From Flaveria trinervia (taxonomy: Eukaryota; Streptophyta; Magnoliopsida; Asterales; Asteraceae), in contig CM046443.1 of the NCBI GenBank assembly GCA_025506515.1, positions 45,263,126-45,327,125 on the forward strand: 64,000 nt of DNA, written 5' to 3'. Below, in pieces: positions 34,143 to 46,818 of this stretch (positions within the stretch are counted from its first letter, which is position 1; every line of letters starts with the position of its first letter). Under the pieces are notes generated by a model. That model saw nothing but the letters and a program-made list of their open reading frames with translations. It was not told where the DNA came from and ran no database searches. A program made the translations under genes and the position numbers.

Positions 34143-37100
34143 ATCCAGAGGATGGGATCAAATCCCTTATGAATTAGGATGCTTAGTTCATGGATTGGGG
34201 AGAGGCCTGCGCTTCAACTACTCACGATTTGTGTTCTCAAATCTGATTGGGAATCTGCAAAGGGAAACATTCTCATGTATCCTAGATTCCTTCAACACAT
34301 AATCAACTGTGAGTTGACCAGAGCATGCTTTTCTGTGCAGCTGCTCTGACTGTCCCCCAAATGCGGCCTTCCATCTTCAAGACCTTGATGAAGATGTCCA
34401 CCAACTTCACTGGAAGTCACACTGCTTTGTTTCTAGGTATGATTGAGCGCATAGCTCCTGGTGACATCCCTGTTCACCCCACAGGTGATGAACCCACACC
34501 AGCAACTACCACCATAATGCCAACACTACCTTCTCCACCCATCACCATCACTTATCAAAGACGCCCCAAACGAACCCTTGTTCAATCTACTCTGATTGAA
34601 CAAGCTCCTCCTATTCAATCCAAAAGGACTAGAGTGGAAACATGGGCTCCCACTCAGTCAGAGGTCTCTCCATCCTTCTCTTTCGACCTCAATTTGGGTG
34701 TTGAGTCTCCTCAGTCTCAAACCCAGGAGCCCCATACCCAAACAACAGCCCTCAGAATGAGTATCTACACTCTTCTGAGCTGCCAACAAGGGACAGCCCC
34801 ACCAGAGGCTCAATGCCTGTAGACATTGACCAAAGTCCCGGGTCAGTAGGCTTAACCTCCCTATCTTTCACTGACCTTCTATTCAAAACTGATGAAGAGA
34901 TAACATCTCTCCATGGCAATGAAGTTGATTTGCAATACCCACTTCAAGATCAATAGAGCCCAGAGAAATCCCTTATCTCTAGCCCCCATTAGCAACCAAT
35001 AATTGAGGTGAGTCCTACTGATGTGGAGGGGACTCATGTAGATTCAGTTGCCACTACAGAAGGTGCCTCAATGGACCTTGTGGACAGTGGTAACATCTCT
35101 CAGACTGAATCTACGACAACCGAGCCTTTTGATGACTCTGAAAGAGACATCATTGCGCATGGGAAACCAGGGTGCCAAGAAACCACATCTGGTGGTAAGG
35201 CTGAACATACTAGGTATGTTACCTCATCTCCTCGTGATTCTTCAAAAGAATATGAGGGAAGCATGCAACTCCTTGTTAAAGACCTTCTATCTAAAGTCTC
35301 AAACCTTGAACCCTTGGTTAGGACTTTAGAAGCAAGGTCTGCCACTCAGCAACTTGAGATTGACAATCTCAAGGCTCAACTAGCTGAGAAACAGACAGAG
35401 AGGTCTATTAGGCATGTACCTATTTAGGTCTCACTGACTTCTTCCTCTAGCTCATCTAGCTCTCAAGATGATGCTACCAAAAAGGGGGAGAATGTTCAAA
35501 GACAAATACATGAGGAACCACAGAGCCGACCTTCAACTTCAACATCTTCTTCTCCCATCATCTCAGTAGCTGAGCCATCTCACGTCATTCTTCAGATTGA
35601 CCCAAGGATGCTCAGTGATCTCTACAGACTCTTCACCAAGTTTCTGTTAAGATCCTCCTTGAGCAGCCAAGCCATGATGCTGCAATGATCTACTTTGGAG
35701 CTGAAGAGCTTTAGAGGCTGACTGCACCTTCTACCACTATGGAAGAAGTTGGTCAACCTAAGGTCCACATGGAACCCAAGATTCAATTCGAAGGGGAAAT
35801 AGGGACTAATGGCCCAGCAACTGAAACAGTTGGGACAGAATCTGCATCATCTCCAACTTCCGAAGCTGAAGTTAAAGTCTCGGAAGAACAAGCTGAATCT
35901 TCCGAAGCTGAAATGGAAGCTGGGGAAGGACTGTTCAAAATGTCCGAGGAACTGATCATCACACATGCAATCCTGGAAATGGCATCTGAGGTGATTAGTG
36001 GGACTTTCCAATTCTCCTCCATCCCAGACACCATCTCTGCCTCTCTCACAATCAGAAACCTCTCTCCAAGAACCACCACAGTCAGGATCTTCAAAAGACA
36101 AAGGAAAAAGGAAGATGACTATGGAAGAGCTTCAGGAAGAGGAGAAGATTGAGAACTCAAGAAGAAAGGAAGACTTCAGACTGAGAAGTTGCTAGCTGCC
36201 AGTACAAAGCAGCTGCTTCCAATCAGGAGGTTGTCATCAATAAAAGAAGAGAGCAGATAATTGACCAGCTCATTGAAATGGGAGCTGCCAATGAAGAAAC
36301 ACTCCTGCTACCATTAGAGGAGTTGGTGGATCTGGAGAAGGCAACCAGGCTGAAACTTGAGAGAAGCTAGGTTGGCCTTGGAGAAAGAAGAGAAAAGAAA
36401 TAGAAAGAGGCTGAATTGCAGCTAAGGAGAGACAGGGTGAACTTCCTACTCTCTAGAGGCTTTGAGCTTCAAGAACTTTCTCCACAACAATGATGATACG
36501 ATCCTCTGGCTCTACAACAAAGAGCAGGATCAAATGGAGAAAGAAAGGAAAAAGGATGCAAAAGAAAAGGCCAGAGAGAAGAAGAAGAAGGAAGAAGAAG
36601 CCAGGGTCACTGCCTCCAAGAAGCTCACTGAGAAAGCCTGGATGAAGGACTATCTTCAGGCTCATGGATTCTTTGGGAGGCAGGTGGATCCTATGTCTGA
36701 AAGGACACTCCAATGGATTGTCAGTGAAATAAAGGCTGACATCCGGATGGGGAAAAGGAAAGAGATGTATAGAAGGATAAAAGGGATGACCTTCACTGCT
36801 ACCACCCAACCACAATCTGAACCTTCACCCTTACCATTCACCATTAAACCTAGACCTTTCACCCCTGAACCCACATCACTACCCTCACCTACTCCCTCAC
36901 CTTAACCACCCAACTTCCCATCATCCAACCCAAAACACTAGCCAGAATCTCTGAACCTAAACCTGCCCAATTACCATCCAGACCATCCCCTCAGCCTTCT
37001 CAACATCTCTCCTTGAGGAGTTAAGGCAATCAAGACGAAGCTCATGAACTGCACTACTCTGAGCGGAGTCTCTTGTGTAGAAGACTCTGTCAACATCACC

Positions 37101-37850
37101 TATGTTGATGGTTCTTCAAGTTCCCTCACAAGAGATAAATTTCTTGATTTTCCTAGAGGAACTTTGGACCAGGTTGCGAGACTTCTGGGATTCAACTCAG
37201 AATCTTTGAATGATGAAGAGAAGAAGCTCAGAAGGAAACTGGTGACTCTGCTAGATACAAAGAAAAAGAACAAGATTCCTAGTCAGTCTCTTGTGCCTAG
37301 AAGGAAGATAATCCAGTGGAGGTTTGATGAACCTTCTCACAACTTTGTTGTGGAAAGAGAGAATCAATGCAACCTCTCTGCTACACTCCAGCAGGTTCGA
37401 CATTTCCGAGCTAGCAGAGAAGCCAGTCTCCAACCCTCCAACTTTGAAACTGCTGCACTCATCAGAAATCATCTCAGCAGTCTTCATCTAGCTGAGTTAA
37501 CTGCAAAGGCAAAGATTGAAGAAGAGTTGAAGTTGAGAAGAAAGGAAGACAAGAAAAGATCTCCCACCAAGGTACTGCCTTTCTACAGATGGTGAAAGGT
37601 CCTGAATTGGAACCTATAGTTCAATGAGAATATGACTATAGTTCCCATCAACTAACTCTTTTTAGAGGGAAATAACAAAAGGTACATGTTATCTAAGGTG
37701 ACAGACTGGATTTCCTGTCTACCAAGGATCTGTACAAACTTCTCAGCACCACATCAGGAAAGAACAAGGAGACAAACAAATATTTACTCTCCTTGGTGCT
37801 GAAAGTTTTGAGAAGTCGAGACAAGTGAAGTTTTGGTAGCATCAGCCTAG
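34143..37850 (+). pseudogene. aORF of C2, 5' truncated
   Basis: The piece starts within the N-terminal domain (WDQIPYELGCLV, FNYSRFVFSNLIGNLQRETF) and continues in broken frames. A Pro/Thr/Ser-rich linker spans 34480-34800. A coiled coil lies at 35200-35400 (VSNLEPLVRTLEARSATQQLEI). A Glu/Ser repeat at 35850-35930 spells the family DNA word TTCCGAAG inside coding sequence. A long Lys/Glu-rich helix follows at 36530-36640. The C-terminal domain spans 37044-37620 (SLTRDKFLDFPRGTLDQVARLLGFN, VPRRKIIQWRFDEPSHNFVV). No catalytic motif is seen and function is unknown. Confidence 0.72.
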
Positions 37851-37858
37851 GGGGAGTT
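37848..37858 (+). other. Polypurine tract of C2
   Basis: TAGGGGGAGTT lies directly before the LTR start (TGTTGGATC). Confidence 0.75.
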
Positions 37859-38694
37859 TGTTGGATCAAGAAGAAGGCTAATGCAACCAAAACTTTATCA
37901 CTTAAAGTTATTTTGGTGCTGCATGCAAAAGGCTTCTGAAGCTTAGCATGGAACTTCTGAAGGTTGTAGAGTTCTTCCGAAGACAAAATGAAAGATCAAC
38001 TTCCGAAGACAGAACTCTACTTCCGAAGACAAGTGCATACTTCCGAAGTTCAAGACTTAGAAGAATAAAGTAAAGACCACTTCTGAAGTATGATGAAAAG
38101 AAGAAGTCTCCAAGCCTTGGAAGAAGCAGCCTCTTCCGAAGTATAAGTGGCTTTGGAAGTACTAACTCTTCCGAAGCCATATAACCTTCGGAAGACACTG
38201 CTATGAACCAGTGGACACAAGTATGGTCTCTGACATTCCGCTGCAGACTTCTGATACAGTATGGCTTCTTCCTAAAGAACCATGTTGTTGACCGTACTTT
38301 ATTCCACTGTACACCTTTTCATGATAGTACATGTTACCAACTTTAGTTGGTGACAAAAGGTAAGTCAGGGACATGTCCTGACTATCAAATCTCAGATAAG
38401 ACTTTATCCGAGATACCTTAATCTTTAGTCTTGTAGTATAGACTTTAGCTATAGGATCCCAACTGGTATCAAAGTATATCTGGCTGTAGATAGTATTATA
38501 TATAGGTTCTCCTTGTAATTCATAGATACACAGATCATTTGCTTGTAAGAGTCTTGTATTTTGAGTTGAGAATCAATATATAAAAGTATCTTGAAAATTA
38601 TCTTTCTGTGTTCTTAGTTATTTTATATATTGTGATCAACTCTTATTGATTCTTCATATATCCGAGTGCTGTTGTAGGTGCGTTTGAGTGAAAA
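37859..38694 (+). repeat. 3' LTR of C2, cut by the assembly gap
   Basis: It starts TGTTGGATCAAG and aligns with the C1 LTR until the gap, where only the last few dozen bases are missing. TTCCGAAG words crowd 37930-38190. A TATA box (ATTATATATAGG) lies near 38495-38506. An ACCAACT/AGTTGGT stem near 38336-38352 is shared with C3 and F. Confidence 0.85.
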
Positions 38695-38794
38695 NNNNNN
38701 NNNNNNNNNNNNNNNNNNNNNNNNNNNNNNNNNNNNNNNNNNNNNNNNNNNNNNNNNNNNNNNNNNNNNNNNNNNNNNNNNNNNNNNNNNNNNN
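38695..38794. other. Assembly gap (100 N)
   Basis: Exactly 100 Ns, a conventional placeholder for unknown length. C-family sequence lies on both sides in the same orientation (LTR before, mid-aORF after). The gap may therefore hide most of an element, or may mark a misjoin between two copies. Confidence 0.95.
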
Positions 38795-39903
38795 GGTCAA
38801 CCTAAGGTCCAAGTGGAACCTGAGATTAATTTCGAAGGGGAAACAAGGACTGATGGCCTAGCAAATGAGATAGTTGCGACAAAGAGTGCATTCTCACTGA
38901 ATTCCGAAGCACATGTCAAAGCCTCGGAAGAACAACTTCAATCTTCCGAAGCTGAGATTGTAGCTGCGGAAGGACTATTCTCTTTATCCAATGATCTAGA
39001 AGTCACAAATGCAATTCTAGAACTTGCATATGAGGTTAATAGAGAGGATTTTCACACTTAACCCCTAGCTCAAAGATCATTATTGACTCCAGCTCCCATT
39101 ACCACCACTCAACCTGAACCTTCTATCCAAGAACCCTAAAGTCTAGCACTTCTAAAGATGTCAAAGGAAAAAGGAAGATGACTGAGGAAGAGCTTTAAGA
39201 GGAAGAAACGTTAGAGAAGCTCAAGAGAAACGACAGACTTCTATTTGGGAAGTTGCTAGCTGCAAGTAGCAAATCTGCTGCAGTCAACCAGGAGGCTGTC
39301 AACAACAGAAGAAGAGTGTAAATCATTGACAGACTTGTCAAATTAGGAGCTACGAATGAAGATGTACTTTTTCTACCATTAGAGGAGTTAGCTAAGTTAG
39401 AAAAGGCAATTTTGCTACAAATTTAGCAAAAGGAAGAAGCAGCAAGGTTGGCCTTAGAAGAAGAGGAGAAGAGGAAAAAGAGAAACTGATCAGCAGCTTA
39501 GGAGGGAATGGATAACTATCCTAACCTCATGGGGTTTCTTTCTAGAAGAACTATCCATATGACAATAATACAATCTTATGGCTCTTCAACAAAGAGCAAG
39601 ATCAAATGGAGAAGGAGAGAAAGAAAACTGCTAGGGAAAAGCTGAGGTTGAAGAAGAAGGAAGAAGAAGCAGGACTCGCTACTGCCAGAAAGATAGGTGA
39701 AAAGGCCTGGATGAAAGACTATCTCTGGCTCATGGCTTCTATGGCAGGAAGGTAGGACCTATGTCTGAGAAGACTCTCCAGCTACATGTCAGTGACATAA
39801 AGGCTGCAATCGCTCAGGGAAGAGAAAAGAGATGTATAGAATGGGACAGGGGATGATCTTCAAACCAACCATTCAACTTCAACCTCAAACCTAACCACAA
39901 ACT
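38795..39903 (+). pseudogene. aORF of C3, first part
   Basis: The part after the gap matches 35748-36850 of C2: GQPKVQVEPEINFEGE, then a Glu/Ser stretch whose DNA carries TTCCGAAG words (38900-38955), then Lys/Glu-rich helical sequence with several stops (39060-39720). It ends in the Pro-rich linker where A2 is inserted. Confidence 0.75.
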
Positions 39904-40645
39904 TGTTGGACCCTGAAAGAACCATACATGCCTATTCAATTATTGAGTTGATGGTTGTTTTGTTGAGGTTCCCACAAGTCCAAGAATTAATGCGGATGAA
40001 GATCCTGCTGATTAGAAGAACCAAGTATGGCTAACCGCATTTGTTAATGCGGAAGTCATAAAACAAATGCTGACAAATGTTTGTTCTTCTGCATTAACAA
40101 ATGCGGATAGCTTAGAAGAATGCGGACAAGTGTTTGTTCATCCGCATTTGCCAATGCGGATGACCAAACAAATGCACAGAAGTATTTGTTCATTCGCATT
40201 AACCAATGCGGATGACGAACATACTAATGCAGAAGATCAAGTAAAGAAATGCTAATCAAGTCAACTCATCCGCATTTACCAATGTGGATGAATAAGAAGA
40301 AATGCAAATGAAGACTTAGACTAGTTCTGATGTAATAGGTCAGGGTAGTTTAGTCATTTTGTAAAAGGCAACTTATGTGCCTATAAATAGAATAGACAAC
40401 CTCGTACATGAGGTGACAGAGAATAGACAATCAGAATATTCTTTGTATTCCCTAGGTGCATTATTACTTCTCTTGCTAAACCCTAGCAGTTATTGTAATC
40501 AATCACCTTTATTAATATATACAAAGCATTTATGAGTATTTCTTCTGCATTGAATGTTTCTTGATTGTATGATTCTGCCGTTCAATCATTAACTCAATCA
40601 TTATATTCGATCCTAAGTGAGAATCTCAGTCTTACTACCCAGTCA
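39904..40645 (+). repeat. 5' LTR of A2
   Basis: The LTR runs TGTTGGACCCTG...CCCAGTCA. It carries CCGCATT/AATGCGG inverted pairs through 39990-40300, for example TCATCCGCATT(TGCC)AATGCGGATGA near 40139. A TATA box, CTATAAATAG, lies near 40381-40390. Confidence 0.9.
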
Positions 40646-40647
40646 AT

Positions 40648-40659
40648 TGGTATCAAAGC
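40648..40659 (+). other. Mutated tRNA-Met primer site of A2
   Basis: TGGTATCAAAGC lies two bases after the LTR end; one G-to-A change separates it from the standard TGGTATCAGAGC. Confidence 0.75.
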
Positions 40660-41009
40660 TTTGGCTCTTGGTTCTTTTTCAGATCTACCCAAGACCTGAA
40701 TAGAACTTGATTGAACTAGTGATTGAGTTGCTAACAGAGTATTCCATAATCTCTACTTAGTAAACAACAAAAAACACTCTTAAAAAGACCTCTGTCAACA
40801 TGTTCTCACATTCAAGAACTATACACAAAACCTACATATTCATACAAAGAACATGAATATAACAAAAGTTGCGACAGAAACCAAGAAACATTAATAGATC
40901 TGATTTACTAAGCATTTGTTGAACGATTTGGACTATTCGGACTATTCGGACTAATTAATCTTAAAACTTACCTCATTTATATTTATTCAAGTTAAAACAC
41001 CTTGTTAAA

Positions 41010-44000
41010 ATGGATTCACATAGTTTTTCAGAACTTGGTCATACTCAAAAACCACCTATGCTTAAACATAAATCTGAATTAAACAATGGAAAATCAGATT
41101 CATGAACAATATTACAGGTGCCATGTACAAAACATCAAGAATCCCAATTGAAAACTTGACTCTTGATGATGATGACTATAAAAAAATCAAGATTGATCTC
41201 AAGGCTTACACCATTCTTACTCAAGCACTCAAGATGGATGTGCTGAAAAGACTAGAAAAGTATGGAACTGCCAAAGCAGTATGGGATGCACTGCTAATCA
41301 TGTGTGAGGGAAGCAATGAATTTGCTGAAATTAACAAGGATAAGCTTGTAATCAATATGAAACATGTCATCACTCCAAAGGGGAGTCCATCTCTAAACCC
41401 CTCCATAGATTTGTGCAGCTGGTGAACGACTTAGAGATAATAGGGGTCACCAATAAAGTGAAGGAGTTGAACAAGAAAATGCTGCATAGTCTTCCTGAAA
41501 GCTGGAAACAAAATGTGAGCATGCTGAAAAATACTCTTGATCTTGGGAGTACTACTTTGGATATCATGATAGCCAAGATAGAAGTATTGGAGCCTGATGA
41601 AAGAAGTAGAAATCTAGAAGGACCAAGAGTGATTGAAGCATACAAATTTCCATCAGATTCTCATACTATGGAAAATGCCTTCAATACTAAAAAAGATGAT
41701 TTTCTGTCCTCAAGGGATCAAGTCAAGATCACTAGATTCATTGCAGCTCCATCTATTAACAGACCATCAACATCATCTTAATCAGCAGGATTCTCAGCAA
41801 CTCTTCCAAACACCCATGATGATACAAGATCAAAAGAACAAAAGGCTACTTAAAATGCCTTTGTTGCAAGTTTTGAAGCTATTTGGGAGGAAGACTCACA
41901 TCTGCACATCTGATCCAGGAAGACTTGGAGGAAATGGATCCAGATGATGTAGAAGAAATGGATTTACAATGGCAAATAGCCATGATTGCTATGAGAGCAA
42001 AGAAGTTTTTTAGAAAAGGTAGAAAGCTAAGCCTTAATGAAAACAAAAACTTGGAAATGAAAAATCCAAGGTGAGTGCTTCAACTGTGGCGTGATTGGCC
42101 ACTTCTCTAGAGAATGCATGCTCCCAAAAGAAACAACAACTTCTAGAGGAATTCATAGAGCCAGTCATCTTCACAACCAAATTCAAGGTATCATTCAACA
42201 ATCATCACAAAACCGTATCATCATCAATAACAACAATCATACCTGACTCAACCTCAACTAACTAATCAAGCTCATGGAAGCAGTGAGTCATCTAGAAATG
42301 CTCTTGTGATCAAACAAGATGGAGTATGTGATTGGAGCCTGTATGCTGAGGAAGTATAGCCTCAATTTCAAAATCATGCACTCATGGTTCACATCAATGA
42401 TTGTCTATCTCCCATGCCATCTGAGGTAAAATCTATCCTATGTAGTGATAAATGCATTGCTGAACTGCAAGGTTTTAGAGAACACAATCATAAACTACCA
42501 GATAAAAGAAAAAAGGAAAAGGTGAAGTTAAAGATGATGAAAAGAGAGATAAAGGCTTTGAAATCAAAATAAAATCCCTCATCTCTGACATTAAAAAACT
42601 GCATGGTGAAAAGTACACTCTTGTAGCTGAAAATGAGCTATTGACCGAAAAGTTAGCTCAATCTAAGGCTGAACATACACTTACTGAAGTGAAAATTGAA
42701 AAGTTTCAATTGTCTTCAGTCAAGCTGCAAGAGATGTTTGATTCTCAAAAGGATCCCAAGGACATGTCTGCGATTGGGTATAATTCATGTCCTCCATCAT
42801 ATAATGAAAACTACACTCTCATGCCTAAATCTGTCACACACAATTGAGGAAATTGAAACTAAAATTATGGAACCAAAATCTATAGTAAAACAAGTAACCA
42901 ATCCTTAAAACAAACCTGATGTTATATTGAAACAAATGTGGAGAAAATCAGATTAGGTCATCCAATCAAGATATACGAGTGTTCAGACAATACAGTGAGT
43001 GTTATTAAACCAACAGTCCAATCAAGGCTATTGTTCTTTTTGTGAAGTTCATACTAGCCATTTCAAAAGGAAAGAAAAAATTGTGAAGTCAGTTAAACCA
43101 TCTGCTGAAAGCAGTTTTGATTATGAAAGTAAGTCTCCAAATAATTCAAGCAAATCAGAAATGGTTTCACTTTAAAAGAAACATAAGAGATCACCAATTT
43201 CAAAAGTTAAAATTTAGTCTAATCCACAATCTTCAAAATCAAGACAAGGAGTAGGTTTTGATATATGTAATAAAGAACATGTTAATCAGTTTAAGAAAGA
43301 GATAAAGAAAGGGTTGAGGAAACAAAAACAGCCTAAAAAAGTTAACAACAATAGGGTTGTGAAGCAAACTACAACTAAGGCTAATCTTGATTCCCTCCCT
43401 AAGCAAAAGACTACAACTCCGTTGAGAGTGGGTAAATCACCTAAACTCAAATCTGATTCAAGAAACAAACAGATTGTACTATGACATTGCAACATGTTTA
43501 ATCACAAAACAGAAGAGTGCTATTTAAACCAATATTGCTCTATCTGTGACATGAACAATCATTCCACCAAAAACTACTACTTTAACAAATATTGTTAAGT
43601 TGTGATGCAAACAATCACAATACATCTGATTGTTACTTCAATCAGAAGGGATTGAGAATTCCCCAAAACAAGCCTATCTCAAAAACATCTGCTATGAAAC
43701 GCACTATCAGACCTCATTTTCACAACAATCAATCTAGGATATCTAGATCAACAAATGACAGGAGCAATATAAAGGAATTATGGAAGGGTCAAAGAAAACA
43801 TCACACAATGAACCCAAAATTGACCTTCCCAAACCAAAAGTATTTTTTGATAATGAAAAACAGGTTAAATTTCTACAAAGAAACAGAGACCAAAGGTTTC
43901 ATTACACATCTGACTCTTTAGTAGATGTTGATAAGATGACTCAACCCAGTCATTACCAAAATCTCCCAGGACACATCCATCTAAACCATAATTTAGAGGG

Positions 44001-46818
44001 AAATACCAAGAGGTCACCATTATGAATGTTAACGGGAAACCCAAGACCATCATAGCTTGGGTTCCTTATTCTAATTAGTTCTTTTTGCTTGCAGGTTCAT
44101 CCACATAGGTCCAATAGCTTACGGTACGTGGACAGTGGATGTTCCCGACACATGACTGGAGATCGTTCCTTCCTTCATGGCTTCAAGCATATACAAGGAA
44201 CTACAGTGGCATTTGGTGGAGATCACAAGGTGGAAGAATTACAGGTGAAGGATCTGTGACAAATAGGATGCTAAGCTTGATAGAGTGAACTATTGTGAAC
44301 AACTAAACTTCAATTTGCTAAGCGTGTCTTAAATATGTGACAAGAAATATTCAACTCACTTTACCGACACTCATTGCTACATTCTGAAACCTGGATTTCA
44401 GATCATAGAAGAATGGGTTGTCCTAAACACCCCGAGGAAGAATAATACTTATGTTTTAAACCTGAATTCTGCAACACCTAAAGAAGAAACTTGTCTTTGT
44501 AAAAAACATCATTTGATGAGTCATAGCTTTGGCACAGACGTTTGGGGCACACAAACTTTAAAAACATGAATAAATCGGTCAAAGGAAACCATGTCATTGG
44601 TCTTCCACAAAGGAATTTCATTCTGTTGATCACTGTTCAGTGTGCCTCAAAGGAAAACAACACAAATCTTCTCATAAATCCAAGCTGGTGAACACAAACA
44701 ATACTCCATTAAAGCTACTTCACATAGATCTGTTTGGACCAACTCATGTTATGAGCATTGGAAAGAAACAGTATTGTTTGGTGATCATTGATGACTTTTC
44801 ACAGTTTACATGGGTTTTCTTCTTACTTCATAAAAATAAGGTATCCCAAATAATACAAAACTTTATCACAAAAATTGAAAATTAACTTGATCTTAAGGTC
44901 AAAACCATCAGAAGTGATAATGGAACTGAATTTAAAAATGAAGACGTGTGTTCTTTTTGTGCAACCAAAGGCATTGCTCATCAATTCAGTGCAACTAGAA
45001 CTCCTCAACAAAATAGGGTAGCTGAAAGGAAAATAGAACACTGATTGAACCAGCAAGGACAATGCTAGCTGATGCTAAACTGCCTATCACCTTTTGGGTA
45101 GAGGTAGTTAACACATCGTGCTTTGTGAAAAATCAAACTCTAATTGTAAAAGAAAGTAACATGACTCCTTATGAACTGCTCTTTCACAGAAACCATTTAT
45201 TGGTTTTTTCAAGTCATTTGGTAGTCTTGTCTTAATATTAAACACCCAAGACTATTTGGGAAAGTTTTCATCCAAGCCTAATGAAGGATTCTTTGTAGGT
45301 TATTCTTCTGTGTCAAAGGCTTACAGAGTGTTTAATCCTAGATTAAACATTATTGATGAATCGACTAATGTTCAATTCAAGAAGGATTCATTTCCCAAAT
45401 CTACAAATGGTCCCGACTGGTTGTTTGATATTGACTTATTTACAAAATCATTTAATCAATTTCACTTGTCCGATGCAGGAAATCTACATTCAGGTGAAAC
45501 ATCTACAGCTGTAGAAAGAAGATATGACTTTCCATTGATTCCTCCTACATCTACTGAATACATGAATGAAGATGTTCCTCTCCAAGCTGATCCCATCTGA
45601 CAACCATCACAAAACCAAATTGTTTCAACTAAAGGATGTCCAAGCCTATTACTATCACATTCAGATGATCTATCAACTGAAATTAGAAATAAAAAACAAG
45701 CTACTCATCATGTTGAAACACAAAGAACATCAAATGATGAAAGCAATCACATTGCTGTTGAAGCTGAAGCAGGAACTGAAGCAGGAACTGAAACAGAGTC
45801 TGACTATCTTCATAATTCCCCAATAGTACAAGATGAAGGTGCCTCTGACCATAATGGACTGAATGTCTCCAATCTTGATGTAACTATTGCTGGTGAATCT
45901 ATTCCAACCACCAAAATACACAAGAATCATCCAGTTGAAACAATTATTGGTGAACTTAATGAAAGGGTGACAAGAAGCACGTCCAGTATTGCAAACATCT
46001 GTTTGTTCTCATGCTTTCTATGTCAAACAGTACCGAAGAACATCAAAGAGGCTTTTCATGACAATAGCTGGATTGAAGCAATGCTGGAAGAATTGCTCAA
46101 ATTCAAGAAGCAAGAAGTATGGCAACTGGTAGATCTTCCCGAAGGACAATACCCTATCGGTACTAGATGGTTGTACAGGAACAAGACTGATGATAGAGGG
46201 ATCGTCATCAGAAATAAAGCAAGACTAGTGGCACATGGATACAATCAAGAATAAGGAATCGATTATGACGAAGTGTTTGCACCTGTTGCCAGATTACAAG
46301 TAATCAGAATCTTTCTAGCATATTCTTCATCCATGAAATTTACTGTTTATCAAATGGATGTGAAGTGTGCCTTCTTGTATGGAAAGATTGCCGAGGAGGA
46401 CTATGTGAGTCAACTACCTAGCTTTGAAGATCCAGATTTCCCTCATAGGGTGTACAAGCTTGACAAAGCCCTGTATGGCCTTCATCAAGCCCTAAGAAAG
46501 TGGTATGAGACTCTATCATCCTTTCTTCTTGAACATGGATATGAAAGAGGAAAGATTGAACAGACTCTCTTCAGAAGAAGAAGAGGAAGATACATGCTAC
46601 TAGTCTAGATTTATGTGGATGACATTATATTTGGCTCCACAAACAAGTAACTCTGCAAAGTTTTTGAAGACCTAATGCATTCAAGATTCCAAATGAGTGC
46701 AATGGGAGAACTCACTTTCTTCTTAGGAGTGCAAGTCCAACAGACAACAGATGGAATCTTCATCAACCAATCCAAATATATGGATACAATGTTGAAGAAG
46801 TTTCATTTTGCTGATTGT
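41010..46818 (+). pseudogene. Gag-Pol of A2, truncated in RT
   Basis: The ATG at 41010 starts the A-type Gag (LGHTQKPPMLKHKSEL). The UBN2-type core lies at 41100-41600, a damaged CCHC near 42070-42110, a coiled coil at 42600-42780, and degenerate tandem knuckles at 43485-43650 (CNMFNHKTEEC, CSICDMNNHSTK). Protease shows VDSGCSRHMTGD near 44128-44165. The pre-integrase CLKGKQHK is at 44642. Integrase follows with HIDLFGP (44715), RSDNGTEF (44920) and a damaged QNRVAERK. RT runs 46050-46818 with QMDVKCAFLYGKI and an intact YVDD near 46612, where a CAG-to-TAG stop sits just upstream. Sequence diverges after FLGVQVQQTTDGIFINQSKY. It is clearly inactive. Confidence 0.85.

Larger units (their letters stand above)
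34143..38694 (+). mobile_element. Copia element C2, 3' fragment (aORF and LTR)
   Basis: This plus-strand C-family fragment begins inside the aORF N-terminal domain at the fusion with A1. It continues through the aORF, polypurine tract and LTR up to the assembly gap. Its aORF is better preserved than that of C1 and gives the best picture of the C-type protein. Confidence 0.82.

Noticed and set aside
34670..34710. FDLNLG as a possible EAR repression motif in the aORF
   Set aside because: It does not fit LxLxL or DLNxxP fully, and C1 has FTIDLNMG; evidence is too thin.
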